Assembly: GCA_900544175.1 (NCBI GenBank)
Contig: UQUN01000023.1
Location: 1 to 43,379, forward strand
From: an uncultured Alistipes sp.
Lineage (GTDB): Bacteria > Bacteroidota > Bacteroidia > Bacteroidales > UBA932
DNA: 43,379 bases
Direction of reading: 5' to 3'
Shown here: positions 15,499 through 24,400 of the stretch, piece by piece
Layout of the letters: each line of letters starts with the position of its first letter
How positions within the stretch are numbered: the stretch's first letter is position 1
The notes under the pieces: generated by a model
Seen by the model: the letters and a program-made list of their open reading frames with translations, nothing else
The model's database searches: none
What the model was told of the DNA's origin: nothing
Program-made: the position numbers and the translations under genes

Positions 15499-15669
15499 AT
15501 GCTCAACCCCGACTCACTCCACAGCTACCGTAATTATCTGAGGACATACAACGCACTGTCGGCATACGAGGACCTGAACGACCAGGATTTCTGCAGACAA
15601 CTCGGAATAATCAGCCGTACAGGCTCTGACAAAAAAGGATTTTGGACAATAACCAACAACAGACAATAA
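15499..15669 (+). CDS. Micro-ORF of 56 residues, unknown function
   Basis: A short open frame (starts MLNPDSLHSY, ends WTITNNRQ) that ends six bases before the SDR dehydrogenase ATG. Composition is protein-like, with conserved-looking Trp, Tyr and charged residues and no signal peptide. A promoter-like element is placed about 30 bases upstream. An ATG at 15473 in another frame opens only a 22-codon ORF, so the region could also be the frameshifted remains of a slightly longer gene. I recognise no family. Confidence 0.4.
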   Translation: MLNPDSLHSYRNYLRTYNALSAYEDLNDQDFCRQLGIISRTGSDKKGFWTITNNRQ

Positions 15670-15675
15670 AGAAAT

Positions 15676-16437
15676 ATGGAAAGAAAAATCGCACTTATCA
15701 CCGGTGCCACAAGCGGTATCGGAGAGGCCTGCGCCAGGAAATTCGCCGCAGGCGGATACGACATCATCATCAACTGCCGCAAACCTGAAAAGGGAGAGGC
15801 CCTGAAGGCCGAGCTGGCCCAAATCGGGGCCGACGCACTCGTATTGCCGTTCGACGTACGTCACCGCGAGGAAATCATAACAGCCCTCAACTCACTTGAA
15901 GGCAAATGGAAGAACATCGACGTGCTCATCAACAACGCCGGCCTGGTATTCGGCGTCGACAAGGAGCACGAGGGCAATCTGGACGAATGGGACATCATGA
16001 TAGACACCAACATCCGCGGCCTGCTCTCGATGACCCGTCTCGTAGTACCCGGCATGGTGGAGCGAGGACGCGGCCACATCATCAACCTCGGCTCCATAGC
16101 CGGTGACGCGGCCTATCCCGGAGGCAGCGTGTACTGCGCCACCAAGGCAGCAGTGAAAGCCCTCTCCGACGGCCTGCGCATAGACCTTGTGGACACCCCT
16201 CTGAGAGTCACCAACATCAAGCCCGGGCTCGTGGAGACCAACTTCTCCGTCGTCCGCTTCCGCGGCGACAAGGCCAAAGCCGACAATGTATATAAAGGCA
16301 TACACCCTCTGACCGGAGACGACATCGCCGAAGTCGCATGGTTCGCCGCCAGCGCACCGGAATACATGCAGATCGCCGAGGTCCTCGTCATGCCCACCAA
16401 CCAGGCCACCGGCACCATCACATACAAGAAACCCTGA
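15676..16437 (+). CDS. Short-chain dehydrogenase (YdfG-like NADP-dependent 3-hydroxy acid/serine dehydrogenase)
   Basis: Classical SDR oxidoreductase of 253 residues. Rossmann motif TGATSGIG (residues 9-16), NNAG (about 86-89), catalytic Ser140 and the Tyr153-x3-Lys157 pair (YCATK) are intact, followed by the PG motif (KPGLVET). The overall pattern, including the C-terminal ITGDDIAE/WFAASAPEYMQI-type region, is closest to YdfG-type enzymes that oxidise L-allo-threonine, serine and other 3-hydroxy acids. Substrate cannot be fixed from sequence alone. It probably shares a transcript with the micro-ORF six bases upstream. Confidence 0.92.
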   Translation: MERKIALITGATSGIGEACARKFAAGGYDIIINCRKPEKGEALKAELAQIGADALVLPFDVRHREEIITALNSLEGKWKNIDVLINNAGLVFGVDKEHEGNLDEWDIMIDTNIRGLLSMTRLVVPGMVERGRGHIINLGSIAGDAAYPGGSVYCATKAAVKALSDGLRIDLVDTPLRVTNIKPGLVETNFSVVRFRGDKAKADNVYKGIHPLTGDDIAEVAWFAASAPEYMQIAEVLVMPTNQATGTITYKKP

Positions 16438-16590
16438 CAAACCGGCACTCCGCAAAATCACAACAAGCTAATTGTCAAGCTACTACATTTTACATAGGTG
16501 TCACGTCGGCTTTCCAATACTGAACGCGGCACCTTTCAAAATTAAAAGCAATTCATTTACAGGTAGTTACAAATCAAGATCTCACCCGAT

Positions 16591-17796
16591 ATGATGAAGC
16601 ATAAAATATCCTTTATCTGCGCAGCCTGCTGTCTGCCGCTCATCCTCTCCGGATGCGGCAGCCGGCAGAATGCGTCAACTGCGCCTTCCTTGATTACTGT
16701 AAAATATGACGGCCTGCAGGACAAAGGCACCGTAAATCTCTCGGAACTTTTCGAAGAGCCGGAATTCATAGTCCTCGACAGCCGCAGTACAGATGCTTAT
16801 ATATCCGGTCAGCCAAACGCCTTATCGGACAATTATATCGGTATCTCCGGCGGATATTTCAAAAGCATACCGTACAAGCTGTACGACAGGAATACAGGAG
16901 AATACCTGGGACCTGTCGGCAACATAGGACGCGGCCCGGGCGAATACGCCTACATACTAAGTTCGTACATTGACGAGCAGAACGGCCGGATATGGCTGCA
17001 TTATGCTCCGGAGAAACTCTATGCCTATGATCTGAAGACAAGAGAATTCATAGAGGACGTGCCATTAGCCTACGGACTCGGGGACTATAATTTCTACAAA
17101 TCCGATTTCATCGTCAACCCCGAATCCGGAACCATCACCTGCGTCAGAGTCCCCTATCCAGAAGACCTGGACACCGTGATAGCCTGGCAACAGGATTTCA
17201 AAGGCAATGTGCTGTGGGCTGCATCCGAGAAAGGCAGGAGCATGCCGTCAACCCAAAGTGAAGGTATCAGCACATGGATCCTGAGCAGCAGCAAGAATGT
17301 CAGCAACGGCATCGATGCCTCATTCAACACGTTCAATACCGTAGAAGACACTGTATTCATAGCCGAAAACGGCAGGATGAACCCTGTGTTCACCATAGAC
17401 CTGGGCCGTAAAGCAGGAACACAGGACAACATAAACATAACGGCAAAAAGCACCCTCCTGCCGGACAAGATACTGACAAGCATCAATACACCCAAACCGA
17501 TAGAGAACGGCATCATAAGATTCATCTCATCAGGGACGGTCATCACCGACAGAGAAAGCGGAGAAGCCTACAAGTGCGTGATCATCAACGACTATATAGG
17601 CAAAGGCGAACTCTCTCCGTCACCATCTTACGGCCATCTGATACACTCATACGACCCCGTGTCGTTCCGGGAAACGGCAACCACCGCCTTAGAAAACGGA
17701 CATCTGTCAGACGCGGCCAAGGACAAGCTCCGCACCATCCTCTCCGACTTGTCCGACGATGACAACAACATCCTGGTCCTGTACAAAATCAAGTAA
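16591..17796 (+). CDS. 6-bladed beta-propeller lipoprotein
   Basis: A 401-residue surface or periplasmic lipoprotein. The signal peptide ends in lipobox LSGC (Cys about 23). The remainder carries the Bacteroidota 6-bladed propeller pattern, best seen in FKLYDRxTGEYLGPVGNIGRGPGEY-like segments (about 90-120), then LYAYDLKTREF and repeated beta blades. It is a tandem paralog of the next gene, 12 bases downstream; both end in an alpha-helical DAAKDKLRTILSDLSDDDNN-like tail. The function of this family is not known. Ligand or protein binding in the periplasm is a guess from fold. No convincing promoter element was seen in the 150-base gap upstream. Confidence 0.88.
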   Translation: MMKHKISFICAACCLPLILSGCGSRQNASTAPSLITVKYDGLQDKGTVNLSELFEEPEFIVLDSRSTDAYISGQPNALSDNYIGISGGYFKSIPYKLYDRNTGEYLGPVGNIGRGPGEYAYILSSYIDEQNGRIWLHYAPEKLYAYDLKTREFIEDVPLAYGLGDYNFYKSDFIVNPESGTITCVRVPYPEDLDTVIAWQQDFKGNVLWAASEKGRSMPSTQSEGISTWILSSSKNVSNGIDASFNTFNTVEDTVFIAENGRMNPVFTIDLGRKAGTQDNINITAKSTLLPDKILTSINTPKPIENGIIRFISSGTVITDRESGEAYKCVIINDYIGKGELSPSPSYGHLIHSYDPVSFRETATTALENGHLSDAAKDKLRTILSDLSDDDNNILVLYKIK

Positions 17797-17808
17797 CCTA
17801 TATTCACC

Positions 17809-19026
17809 ATGAAACACTCATACGCATACATACTGCTCCTTGGCCTCGCGGTGCTCCTGCCGTCCCTGACCTCCTGCGGCCAGAAACCGGTGACAGACGG
17901 CGGCCTTATCTCAGTACAGTACGAGAAGCTGCCCCAGGGAGAAGACCTGCTGCTGTCCGAATGGGTCGGAGAGCCGGAATTCATTGCACTGGACAGCAGT
18001 GTCCCCGAGGCACTTACTGACGGCGGCAACCTCACCGTCTCAGAGCACTACATCGGAGTATTCCCCAACACGGAAAGGCCCTTCAAGCTCTTTGACCGCG
18101 CTACCGGAAAATTCCTCTGTAATGTCGGCAACATAGGACGCGGCCCCGGAGAATACAACCGGATATCCTTCGCGCAGATAGATGAGACCGGAGGGAAAAT
18201 CTGGATAAGCACCCTGTATGACAACAAAATCCATACATACGACATCAGCACCGGCCGGTTCCTGGAAGACTTTCCCTTAGCTTACGAGGCAGAAGGCAAC
18301 CCGAATCAAGGTTACAACTTCATGGTTGACGGCTCCGCGCAGACCGTTACAATAGCCACGACTCCGTTTGACGACGGATGCCCGGTCATCGCCTGGTGCC
18401 AGGACTACGAGGGCAATGTCCTTTGGGAGATTCCGAAAACAGGAACGATACCGGAGAATGCCATACTCAGCCTCCATACCTCTCTCAATGTGGACGGAGC
18501 TCTGGATATATCCCAGTGGTCGATGAACACCCAGCAGGACACCCTGTTCGTCATCGAGGACAGAGAGCTGCATCCGCTGCTTACGATGGAGTTAGGAAAG
18601 ACCACAGAACCCAACGCCTTGACATTCAACGATGGAGACTATCTGCATGAGCCCTGTATCCTGCCGGACTACGTACTTGTGAACATCAGCCAGACAAAAA
18701 TGGTAACAAGCAGAAACACCGGCTCCGGGGCAAGCATAAGCCTGGAGACAGATCTGCTGCCTGCAATAGTCCTGGACCGCCGGACCGGGAAGGTCTCACG
18801 CCGCACAGTCATTGACGATATCCTGACGATGGACGAGACCAGTCCCTCTTTCAAATGCGGATACCTCGCAGAGTCCTACAGTCCGGAACATTTCATAGAG
18901 ATATCCGCAAAAGCCATGAAAGAAGGCAATCTCAGCAACGCCGCCCGCAAACGCATCTCCACCATCTTAGAGAACCTCAGCGATGAGGACAATAATGTAA
19001 TCATGCTGGCACCGCTGAAAAAATAA
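17809..19026 (+). CDS. 6-bladed beta-propeller lipoprotein (tandem paralog)
   Basis: A 405-residue lipoprotein with lipobox LTSC (Cys about 23). It shares the NVGNIGRGPGEYN block (about 102-114), the FLEDFPLAYEAEG and VIAWCQDYEGNVLWE segments, and the ISTILENLSDEDNN tail with the upstream gene, so it arose by tandem duplication. The 12-base gap indicates one operon. Its stop lies 3 bases from the stop of the minus-strand fimbrillin operon, leaving no room for a separate terminator. The biological role is unknown. Confidence 0.88.
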   Translation: MKHSYAYILLLGLAVLLPSLTSCGQKPVTDGGLISVQYEKLPQGEDLLLSEWVGEPEFIALDSSVPEALTDGGNLTVSEHYIGVFPNTERPFKLFDRATGKFLCNVGNIGRGPGEYNRISFAQIDETGGKIWISTLYDNKIHTYDISTGRFLEDFPLAYEAEGNPNQGYNFMVDGSAQTVTIATTPFDDGCPVIAWCQDYEGNVLWEIPKTGTIPENAILSLHTSLNVDGALDISQWSMNTQQDTLFVIEDRELHPLLTMELGKTTEPNALTFNDGDYLHEPCILPDYVLVNISQTKMVTSRNTGSGASISLETDLLPAIVLDRRTGKVSRRTVIDDILTMDETSPSFKCGYLAESYSPEHFIEISAKAMKEGNLSNAARKRISTILENLSDEDNNVIMLAPLKK

Positions 19027-19029
19027 AAA

Positions 19030-21288
19030 TCAAAACATATCCTTAACGCACCTTACAGGATATGCAGCCGCAGCTGATGTTTCCAGAACTGAAACATAGG
19101 AGCCGTATTTATAAAGCTGCCCCGGCTTCTCTCCAGTCCAGTCAGCCGACCAGTATGCGACCATATCGGTGCCGCGCCAGTCAGAGCGGCCGGTGACATC
19201 ACGGTTTCCTGCCGCAGGCAAAAAGATGGCTGTTACCCCATCTGCATACTCTGCCGAACCGGAAAGCCACGCTCCTGTAATTCCGTCTACTGTCACCAAA
19301 TCCGATGAATGTCCGGCAACAGAAAGCATCTCTGCAGACGTAGGTACTCTCCAACCCTCAGGGCAGGGACTATACTCCTCTTTCCATGTTTGTGAGTATT
19401 CGCGGGACGAGCACCAGTCACCGTACGGATTCTGTCTGAAATGCTTGTCCTTATTCGCAAGATCCGCGCCCTCAGCCTCAGAGGATGCTGTGGATACCAG
19501 ATTATCTCCCAGCGTATAGGACCCGCCTTCATCTACCCCGTCATAACCTTGGCCGAAGGGGCGTCCCCATTGGAAAAGCTTTCCATAAGGATAAGCGGTC
19601 TCATCATAACCGCAATTCACGGGAGCCCACAGCAGACCGTCGATAACGACACCCGGGCCATGGTTTACTCCGTTCTCAACATAGTCGTTCTCGCCCGGAA
19701 GTTCCGGCTCCGAAGGTTTCTCCTTTTTTATACACCTTATCGAGAGACCATATTCCTTTAAGTGATACAGTTTCTTGACATCCTGGATATTATACATCAT
19801 ATAAAAGTAATTTCCTGCGGAATTGTCCTCGGATGACAGCTCATATGTCCACCATTTGCCCTGTACTCCGATATTTTCAAAATCCACGCGGTGCCGTCTG
19901 TAACCACCGGGAAGTGCATTGAATCCATAGTCATCGGTCCCCTGCCAGGCCGGATCCTCATTCCCGTCAGCATCGAGCCATCCGGAAGTGGATTTCAGTT
20001 TGGCAGCCGCACCTGCTCCTCCCAGATACTCTATCAGCTGATTCCAGTCCGAAGAAGAGGGAACCTGCCAGCCTTCCGGACAGATATCATCCTCACGGGC
20101 TGCAAACCAGTTGTACAACAGTCCGTATTTTCCTCTGTTTGCCTCATCTATGCCGTAATAGCAGTATGCAGGAGACTCCGAGACATCCGTATAGTCCCAA
20201 TCTGTCTGACTCTCGAGAAAAGGTATTTCCTCTCCATTGTTGAAATGCGTAGTCCGGAGATTGGAGGCCATCCATATCTGCTCACCTATTCTCACGACAT
20301 CATACCGGTTACCGTCATAGTCATAGACAGGCAGAAGTTCCGGATCTGTCTCATCCGGCGTGAATTCATGCTCTATTCCTGAAGTCCAGTCACGTACAGT
20401 CGGCTGAATGCTTATAAGGTCTCCGCCGGAACGGTTCAGTGTAAGAGTGTAGACATATTCTTTTCCGGGAAGCAGCTCCAAAGTCTCCGGCATCACAAGT
20501 CCGTAAAGTCTTCCAGCCACCTGTATGTTGAAAAACAGCTTGCCTTTCTCCAGTGTCTGGGGAGGGAAAATGGCTGATACACCGGACACGCAGGAGCCGT
20601 CCTCGCTTACGGAGAAATGACCATGAGGGATAAAATCGCTGTAATCAATGGCATCCACGGTCTTTGTCGCAAAATATGTAACTGCATTCTTCTTCATATC
20701 GTAGAATAAGGCTTCCGCACCGGACAGATCACCTGCTGACGAATACCCGTCACCGGGCACAAGCTCCAGGCTGACCTTGGACATGAGGCGGTCGAATACA
20801 AACTGGATCGGAGACTGATTTTCCCCAACTCCGACTGCATGGGCCACCATTATGTCGGCATTTTTGTAATTGGCCTCGACACTCTGGTCCGGCATCAAGT
20901 AGAATGTCAGAAAGCTGCCGTTGAACTCATAATCCTGATAAGGGTAGTACATACAGAAGTCAACCGTTCCATTATCATCCGGAAAATATACAGCATTTCG
21001 TGTAAATGCCTGTCCTCCCGTAACATCTACAATTTCATTGGTTATGCACGGAGTAGTCGCAAATGATTCCTCCACACCTCCGGATGCAGAATAGAACCCA
21101 TACAAACCGAGAACATCGCCGTCCTCAAAGGCAGTGGAAGTCGCTTTTGTCCCGTCATTGCCGATCGACAGTTCAAATTCCAGTGGAAGCTCAGTCCAGT
21201 TGTCAGGTGTCCTCATCTCACATGACATGGCAAGCACCGCTGTCAGGGCACACAGTGCCGTATTGAATTGCAAATAATATTTTTTCAT
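19030..21288 (-). CDS. Fimbrillin-family lipoprotein with two FISUMP-type C-terminal domains
   Basis: Largest adhesin-like protein of the operon (752 residues). Lipobox AMSC (Cys about 23); a fimbrillin-like N-terminal half (to about residue 315; motif FVFDRLMSKVSLELVPG near 165-180); then a FISUMP domain (about 325-540: GNRYDVVRIGEQIWMASNL, CPEGWQVPSSSDW, GFNALPGGYR, GLSIRCIK). A second, more divergent FISUMP/C-type-lectin-like domain covers about 550-752 (VVIDGLLWAPVNCG, CPEGWRVPTSAEM, YPVRCVKDMF). The other members carry only one such domain. Family knowledge suggests a lipid-anchored pilus or surface adhesin subunit; ligand unknown. It is the last gene of the operon, 11 bases after its neighbour. 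Confidence 0.9.
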   Translation of the reverse strand: MKKYYLQFNTALCALTAVLAMSCEMRTPDNWTELPLEFELSIGNDGTKATSTAFEDGDVLGLYGFYSASGGVEESFATTPCITNEIVDVTGGQAFTRNAVYFPDDNGTVDFCMYYPYQDYEFNGSFLTFYLMPDQSVEANYKNADIMVAHAVGVGENQSPIQFVFDRLMSKVSLELVPGDGYSSAGDLSGAEALFYDMKKNAVTYFATKTVDAIDYSDFIPHGHFSVSEDGSCVSGVSAIFPPQTLEKGKLFFNIQVAGRLYGLVMPETLELLPGKEYVYTLTLNRSGGDLISIQPTVRDWTSGIEHEFTPDETDPELLPVYDYDGNRYDVVRIGEQIWMASNLRTTHFNNGEEIPFLESQTDWDYTDVSESPAYCYYGIDEANRGKYGLLYNWFAAREDDICPEGWQVPSSSDWNQLIEYLGGAGAAAKLKSTSGWLDADGNEDPAWQGTDDYGFNALPGGYRRHRVDFENIGVQGKWWTYELSSEDNSAGNYFYMMYNIQDVKKLYHLKEYGLSIRCIKKEKPSEPELPGENDYVENGVNHGPGVVIDGLLWAPVNCGYDETAYPYGKLFQWGRPFGQGYDGVDEGGSYTLGDNLVSTASSEAEGADLANKDKHFRQNPYGDWCSSREYSQTWKEEYSPCPEGWRVPTSAEMLSVAGHSSDLVTVDGITGAWLSGSAEYADGVTAIFLPAAGNRDVTGRSDWRGTDMVAYWSADWTGEKPGQLYKYGSYVSVLETSAAAAYPVRCVKDMF

Positions 21289-21299
21289 GTGGTTATTCT

Positions 21300-22838
21300 T
21301 TATTTAATGGGTTTCATATTATAAATGCACCTGATGGAGACTCCGCATTTTGCAGACGTCATGTATCTCTCCAGGTCATTTCCATAGACAAGAGTCTTCG
21401 TATAGTTGCCGGTTGTCGTCCACCAGTTGCCCTCACTGCCGAAACTTTGGAAAACAGTATTCTCGGCACTTCCTCCGGTAAACAGCAGACCTCCGGGAAG
21501 AGCATTGAAGCCGCTGGAGTTGGTACCGTTCCAGTCGGTAGAGGACTTGAGGGCCTTTCCTACATCACTCCATGCTCCATAATTATCCTCAGTTCCACCC
21601 AATGTCTCGCAGAGAATCCGCCAGTCAGTATCATTAGGCACACTCCAGCCTTCAGGGCATATTATGCCGGTATTCACATTGTATTTGTTATACAGGTAGC
21701 CGTATTGCTCCACCAGTGTCTCGTCAAAGTTATAAGCCGCGTAGGCCGGTTCCTCGTACGTTGCCCACTCGGAAAGCTTATTCTCGTTTTTCCTGATGGG
21801 CGTTCCGTCATTCAGTCTGGTCACACGCAGGTTGGAAGCCATCCAGTACTGTCGGCCTATTTTAACTACGGGATACTCGTTACCGTCTATATCCACCACG
21901 ACATTCCCAGGTTCCTGATACTCGTCGAGATCTTCTGACCGCTCCTCTACTGCCCAGTCATTTATCTCGCAGTCACCTACAGTCACAGTAACTCCGTCGA
22001 AGCCACGATCCACAGTAAGCGTGAAAGTGTTCTCGGTGCCTGAGGCCAGGGTCATATCCTCCTCAAGAACATATTCGTACTTCACATCGTCCACCACTAT
22101 CTCGAACAACAGATTTCCAGCTTTGAGCGTCTGCGGAATCAATATGGCCGACACCCCTGTAAGAGTGCCGTCAGAAGCCGTAAAGAAACCATTGGGAGTC
22201 ACATCATGGACATCTCCGGAATAATCGGCCGTAACATCTTTAAAGTCAAATGTCCCTGACAGAACACATCCTTTGAGCATAACGGAGGGATTTCCCATTG
22301 ACTCCGCCGTATTGAAGCCGCTGCCCGGCCTTAACTGTACATTCACCTTTGCCAGTGCATGCCTGAACGGCATGACCAGATCTGATGAGGAAGGCTGGTA
22401 ATCATGCACCACACCATACATCAGATCATTCAAGTTGAAATTCACAGTCTGGTCATCAGATACGGATACCTGCATGGACACATCTCCGGCGGCCACGGCA
22501 TCAGTCTTATAAGGACTATATACGAAAATGGAGTTATAGACATTCTCATCTTCCGGAAAGAATGACTCCGGATTCGAGATGAATTTTCCATCGACCATGG
22601 TAAACAGAACATTGTCGAGCTGCCTTTCCGCACTTAAAGCCTTCTCTCCCGGCTCGGTAGATGAAATCATGTACAGCCCCGCCCCGTCACCGTCCTGAAA
22701 CAGTTCCGACGCGGATTCAGCTACAATATTCACTGGTTCTGCCGAGCCGGAGAAACGACCGTTGTCACGTTCGCAGGCACCGAGCAGGACAACCGCAGAT
22801 ATGATAACGGTAAAATCATTGAGAAAATATCTTTTCAT
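21300..22838 (-). CDS. Fimbrillin-family lipoprotein with FISUMP domain
   Basis: A 512-residue protein with a lipobox-like LGAC (Cys about 22). The fimbrillin-type region (about 30-305) has the MPFRHALAKVNVQLRPGSGF segment and DINDWAVEE-like end strand. One FISUMP domain follows (about 315-508): GNEYPVVKIGRQYWMASNLRV, CPEGWSVPNDTDWRIL, GFNALPGG, CGVSIRCIY. It is paralogous to the genes on both sides. It is 21 bases downstream of the gene at 22860-24383. Expected to be exported, lipidated and either surface-anchored or assembled into a pilus-like fibre. Confidence 0.9.
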   Translation of the reverse strand: MKRYFLNDFTVIISAVVLLGACERDNGRFSGSAEPVNIVAESASELFQDGDGAGLYMISSTEPGEKALSAERQLDNVLFTMVDGKFISNPESFFPEDENVYNSIFVYSPYKTDAVAAGDVSMQVSVSDDQTVNFNLNDLMYGVVHDYQPSSSDLVMPFRHALAKVNVQLRPGSGFNTAESMGNPSVMLKGCVLSGTFDFKDVTADYSGDVHDVTPNGFFTASDGTLTGVSAILIPQTLKAGNLLFEIVVDDVKYEYVLEEDMTLASGTENTFTLTVDRGFDGVTVTVGDCEINDWAVEERSEDLDEYQEPGNVVVDIDGNEYPVVKIGRQYWMASNLRVTRLNDGTPIRKNENKLSEWATYEEPAYAAYNFDETLVEQYGYLYNKYNVNTGIICPEGWSVPNDTDWRILCETLGGTEDNYGAWSDVGKALKSSTDWNGTNSSGFNALPGGLLFTGGSAENTVFQSFGSEGNWWTTTGNYTKTLVYGNDLERYMTSAKCGVSIRCIYNMKPIK

Positions 22839-22859
22839 AATACTGTAAATTCCTTTAAA

Positions 22860-24383
22860 TTAATACTTCACACATCTCACGGCCATTCCGATACCTCTAT
22901 GGAAGTCCGTGAACAGGACCTCCGTATTCTCGGATGCAAGAACAACTCCATAGCTGTGATAATCTTCGAAAACAGTTGATGTCCAAAAATATGCGAATTC
23001 TCTGGCATTGCGGAAATCTCCTCCATCCAATCTCCAGCCCGCCGGAACACCGTTGAAACCGCTGCTGTTGGTCCCCTGGTATTGAGGGAGCTCCTGATAA
23101 TTCATATCCACCCAGCCGGAAGTAGCTTTCATGGCCGGATGTGCGGCCTGCACACCTCCGAGAGTCTCCACCATCTCCTCATAGTCGGCAAGGGTCGGCA
23201 TTCTCCAGCCCTTAGGGCAGAGTTTGCCGGATTCCACGGCATGCCAGTTATAGTACAGACCGTATTTTTCTATATTGACATCATTCATCTCGAAATATGA
23301 ATATCCCGGAGTCTCAGAGAACGCCGCCTCGTACCATTCTGTACTTGAGAGCCGGAGCGGGATATCAGTTCCGTCATTGAATCTTGTGACAACAAGGTTC
23401 TCTGCCATCCACAATTTCTTGCCGATGCGGACTACCGGATACTGGTTATTGTCTATATCCGTAACATACTCCAGATCAGCTCCTCCTTCTATCCCCACAT
23501 TGTCATCGACATCAATGCCGTCGGTCCAAGGTTCTTCAGATATTGTAAAATCCAGCTTGTAATCGAAACCAAGCCTGTCTATAAGCAATTCGATATGATA
23601 CTGCATGCCGGATTTGAACTCAACAGCTTTTCCTAACGGCAAGGCAACAGACTCATCACCCAATGTAACGTTGACGAACTCTTTGTCCGCCGTCACATCC
23701 TGAGGTACCGTAATGAATGAAAGTCCGTCATACTTACCGTCCTCGTTCAAGGTCAGGGAACCGTAAGGCACGGTCAAAGCCTCATCAGAAGGCGAAGAGA
23801 CAGTCCCTGAAGACAGGCTCACCACCGCTGAAGTATTCAGGCGGAAACTCAAAGAAGCAGCCGAGATGTCTGCATCCAGACTACCTCCTGTATTGACGGA
23901 GATATTCACCTTCGCCATTGCACGGTTCAGCATCACGGGGATGACAGGTTCCGCACCAGGTTCCCAGACAGCTGTTCCCAGCAGAAAATCCGAGTTGACA
24001 TAATTCTCGAATGAAGACTGGTCCTCGGCAACCGATACGGTTCTGGTATCATTTCCTGAAGCCACGCCATCCATAGTAAACGGCCAGTACACGGAAAACA
24101 GCGTACTCTGCTCCGGACATCCTATTGATCTTGAAGAAGAGAATATACTGTCCTGTTTAGTAAATTTCTCATTATTCAGGAAACGTTCGTTGGATATCGA
24201 GTTCCCTTCCGATGCATAGACTCCGACCACATCTCCGTCCTTGAATTCCAGCATACCGTCAGATGAAGCTGTTACGGACAATGCTATATTCACAGGAAGT
24301 TCCTCTGCAGGTGTTTTCTCACATGACACTGCCATCATACAGGACAGTATTGCAAATGCTATGATAAATGCCTTTATATTCAT
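22860..24383 (-). CDS. Fimbrillin-family lipoprotein with FISUMP domain
   Basis: A 507-residue paralog. Signal peptide MNIKAFIIAFAILSCMMAVSC with Cys at about 21; the ATG at 24383 is chosen because it opens this signal, while an earlier ATG adds eight residues with no function. Fimbrillin region to about 300 (VMLNRAMAKVNISVNTGG). FISUMP domain about 310-507: NQYPVVRIGKKLWMAENLVV, CPKGWRMPTLADYEEM, GFNGVPAGWR, GMAVRCVKY. The domain ends exactly at the C-terminus, exposing it as a possible tip or ligand-binding module. It follows the fimbrillin at 24401 by 17 bases. Confidence 0.9.
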   Translation of the reverse strand: MNIKAFIIAFAILSCMMAVSCEKTPAEELPVNIALSVTASSDGMLEFKDGDVVGVYASEGNSISNERFLNNEKFTKQDSIFSSSRSIGCPEQSTLFSVYWPFTMDGVASGNDTRTVSVAEDQSSFENYVNSDFLLGTAVWEPGAEPVIPVMLNRAMAKVNISVNTGGSLDADISAASLSFRLNTSAVVSLSSGTVSSPSDEALTVPYGSLTLNEDGKYDGLSFITVPQDVTADKEFVNVTLGDESVALPLGKAVEFKSGMQYHIELLIDRLGFDYKLDFTISEEPWTDGIDVDDNVGIEGGADLEYVTDIDNNQYPVVRIGKKLWMAENLVVTRFNDGTDIPLRLSSTEWYEAAFSETPGYSYFEMNDVNIEKYGLYYNWHAVESGKLCPKGWRMPTLADYEEMVETLGGVQAAHPAMKATSGWVDMNYQELPQYQGTNSSGFNGVPAGWRLDGGDFRNAREFAYFWTSTVFEDYHSYGVVLASENTEVLFTDFHRGIGMAVRCVKY

Positions 24384-24400
24384 AACTGTAAATTTAAATA

